From NCBI RefSeq assembly GCF_001949125.1, contig NZ_MSTI01000028.1, positions 42,362-106,361 on the forward strand: DNA of 64,000 nucleotides. Reading direction: 5' to 3'. Position 1 is the stretch's first letter. Each line of letters starts with the position of its first letter. The notes beneath the pieces were generated by a model that worked only from the letters and a program-made list of their open reading frames with translations, was not told the DNA's origin and ran no database searches. The translations under genes and the position numbers were made by a program. The DNA comes from Deinococcus marmoris (lineage in GTDB: Bacteria > Deinococcota > Deinococci > Deinococcales > Deinococcaceae). Shown here in pieces: positions 62,945-64,000 of the stretch.

Positions 62945-63825
62945 TAGTCTGTCGGTGCCAGCGCCTCACCCCGCGCAGCAGAACGGCCCTGGTGTACAGC
63001 GCTTGTCAGCACAAAGACCAGGATCAAAACGCACAGACCCAACGTCACAGCACCTGTCCCCCAACCCAGTCCACCCTGACTGTGCGGCACTGCCATCCAA
63101 TCCGCGAATGACGCGCCAACAGGCCGCGTAATCACGTAAGCCCACCAGAAGGCCAGCACCGGACTGAATTTAAACCGCACGCGCGCCAGGACCGGTAAAG
63201 CCATCAAAGCCGCGAACAACAAGCCCGAGGTGAGCCAACCCAGTCCCAACGTGCGGGCGGTAAAATCGCCGGCAGCCGTACCCAGCGCGAACGTCGCCAG
63301 CACGGTGGCCCAGTAAAATAGCTCGCGGCGGCGGGTGGTGACGCTGTGAATGGAAAGTGTGCCCTCTGAGCGCTGCCAGAGGGTAAAGATCACCCCGAGC
63401 GCCAGCAAAAAACCGAGTGTGGAAACCCAGTACGGGACGCCAAACCCAACGTGTACAGCGTCGGCGGCCAGCGTACCAAAGACGCTGATCATGATGACGG
63501 CAAACCAGTACAGCGGCGCGGCGTAGCGCCTGGCCCGGAGTTGCAGCGCCAGAGCAACCACAAAGACGCTGCCGGTGAGAGCGACGGCAGGCAGCGGCCC
63601 CAGGCGATGCGCCAGAAAGTCTGAAGCGGTTTCGCCCATGCCGGTGCTCAGCACTTTGATGATCCAGAAAGATGCGGTAATAGCTGCGACTTTACTCAGT
63701 GCAGTACTCCGGAAGGTTTTTGACGAATGGGGTGGGGATCGTCCATGTTGATGTGTGGCAACAAAACGGACGACCCCCAGCCAGATTCTAGCGGCCCTGC
63801 TCCCTGGAACCAGCCTGCGTTCCAC
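62944..63825 (-). CDS. second COG4705 protein, 5' end altered
   Basis: A paralogue of the gene at 59191: ITASFWIIKVLSTGMGETAS, YWATVLATFALGTAAGD, FWWAYVITRPVGASFADWM. The first 45 residues of the open frame (from ATG 63825) are antisense to a transposase gene and do not resemble any homologue, so an insertion has probably replaced the native start near 63700-63750. Its stop codon lies at the edge of the MITE-like repeat. The true start cannot be given; the gene may be silent. Confidence 0.6.
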   Translation of the reverse strand: MERRLVPGSRAARIWLGVVRFVATHQHGRSPPHSSKTFRSTALSKVAAITASFWIIKVLSTGMGETASDFLAHRLGPLPAVALTGSVFVVALALQLRARRYAAPLYWFAVIMISVFGTLAADAVHVGFGVPYWVSTLGFLLALGVIFTLWQRSEGTLSIHSVTTRRRELFYWATVLATFALGTAAGDFTARTLGLGWLTSGLLFAALMALPVLARVRFKFSPVLAFWWAYVITRPVGASFADWMAVPHSQGGLGWGTGAVTLGLCVLILVFVLTSAVHQGRSAARGEALAPTD

Positions 63826-64000
63826 CCAGGCCGCCTATCTTCAGGTGCTGTTGGTGCTGTGGCTGGTCGTTCCTGGACGACTGAATTTCACCAATCTGGC
63901 CCGCTATGGCGGGCCATCTGAGCGAACCCATCGCGCCTGGTTCCAGAAACCAATGCCGTGGGTGGAGTTGAACACCAGTTTGATCTTGCAGATGCAAGAT
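63755..64000 (+). CDS. transposase N-terminus, runs off the window
   Basis: The frame from GTG 63755 reads VATKRTTPSQILAALLPGTS and then STQAAYLQVLLVLWLVVPG and FTNLARYGGPSERTHRAWFQ. This is the N-terminal part of a DDE transposase (IS4/IS701-like), with the FTNL-RY-G-SERT-R-WF signature. At least 82 residues; the catalytic part lies outside the window. Confidence 0.75.
   Translation, partial: MATKRTTPSQILAALLPGTSLRSTQAAYLQVLLVLWLVVPGRLNFTNLARYGGPSERTHRAWFQKPMPWVELNTSLILQMQD

Overview
The window comes from a Deinococcus chromosome. The clearest markers are ddrB (53264-53809) with a 17-bp radiation/desiccation response motif just upstream (53236-53252), the N-acylamino-acid racemase plus GNAT pair common in this genus, and many genes whose start codon lies 5-8 nt after a TANNNT -10 box, the leaderless pattern known from Deinococcus.

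Bases 1 to about 21,300 are a mobile element, phage-like or plasmid-like. A repressor (11682-12203) and its control region divide it. Leftward run about 20 small, mostly unknown genes, many joined by 4-nt overlaps. They include a PPP phosphatase, an N4/N6 DNA methyltransferase, a resolvase-like nuclease and an HNH nuclease. Rightward run a primase-polymerase, an SF2 helicase, a second regulator, an HNH protein, a zinc-ribbon protein and a degenerate methyltransferase-like protein. No integrase, terminase, capsid or tail gene is visible. The element carries its own cis-code: a 15-bp palindrome in five copies, a TAGKACAYA box before each rightward transcription unit, TACCCCC doublets, four 45-bp direct repeats in a gene-free 700 bp, and hairpin-TTTTCTGCGT-ATG gene boundaries without a Shine-Dalgarno sequence.

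After tRNA-Leu(UAG) (21408-21494) the chromosome reads as housekeeping. It has trigger factor, a fatty-acid cluster (fabH-fabD-lipoprotein-fabG-acpP-fabF, with fabZ further on), polyphosphate kinase, a secreted phospholipase A2, a GyrI-like protein, a glycerophosphodiesterase followed by a two-SBP/two-permease ABC importer without its own ATPase, kptA, an M32 carboxypeptidase, an S9 peptidase and mreB. Then come fabZ, an LptF/G-like permease, a glycolipid glycosyltransferase and a polysaccharide deacetylase, a solenoid-like repeat protein, an HD phosphohydrolase, the 2-oxoglutarate dehydrogenase E2, racemase/GNAT and ddrB.

Bases 53.9-61 kb hold an envelope lipid-phosphate group: two esterase paralogues, PAP2, PepSY, a secreted phosphoesterase, DedA, small membrane proteins, a COG4705 protein and undecaprenyl-diphosphatase. 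Five of its transcription starts share TATACC-N5-TATACC direct repeats placed exactly 9 nt upstream of the -10 hexamer, which looks like the regulon of an OmpR/PhoB-type activator. This is the strongest new observation in the window.

The right end (62.5-64 kb) is damaged by mobile DNA: a transposase remnant, a MITE-like repeat also present at 48461, a second COG4705 gene with a replaced N-terminus, and a transposase running off the edge.
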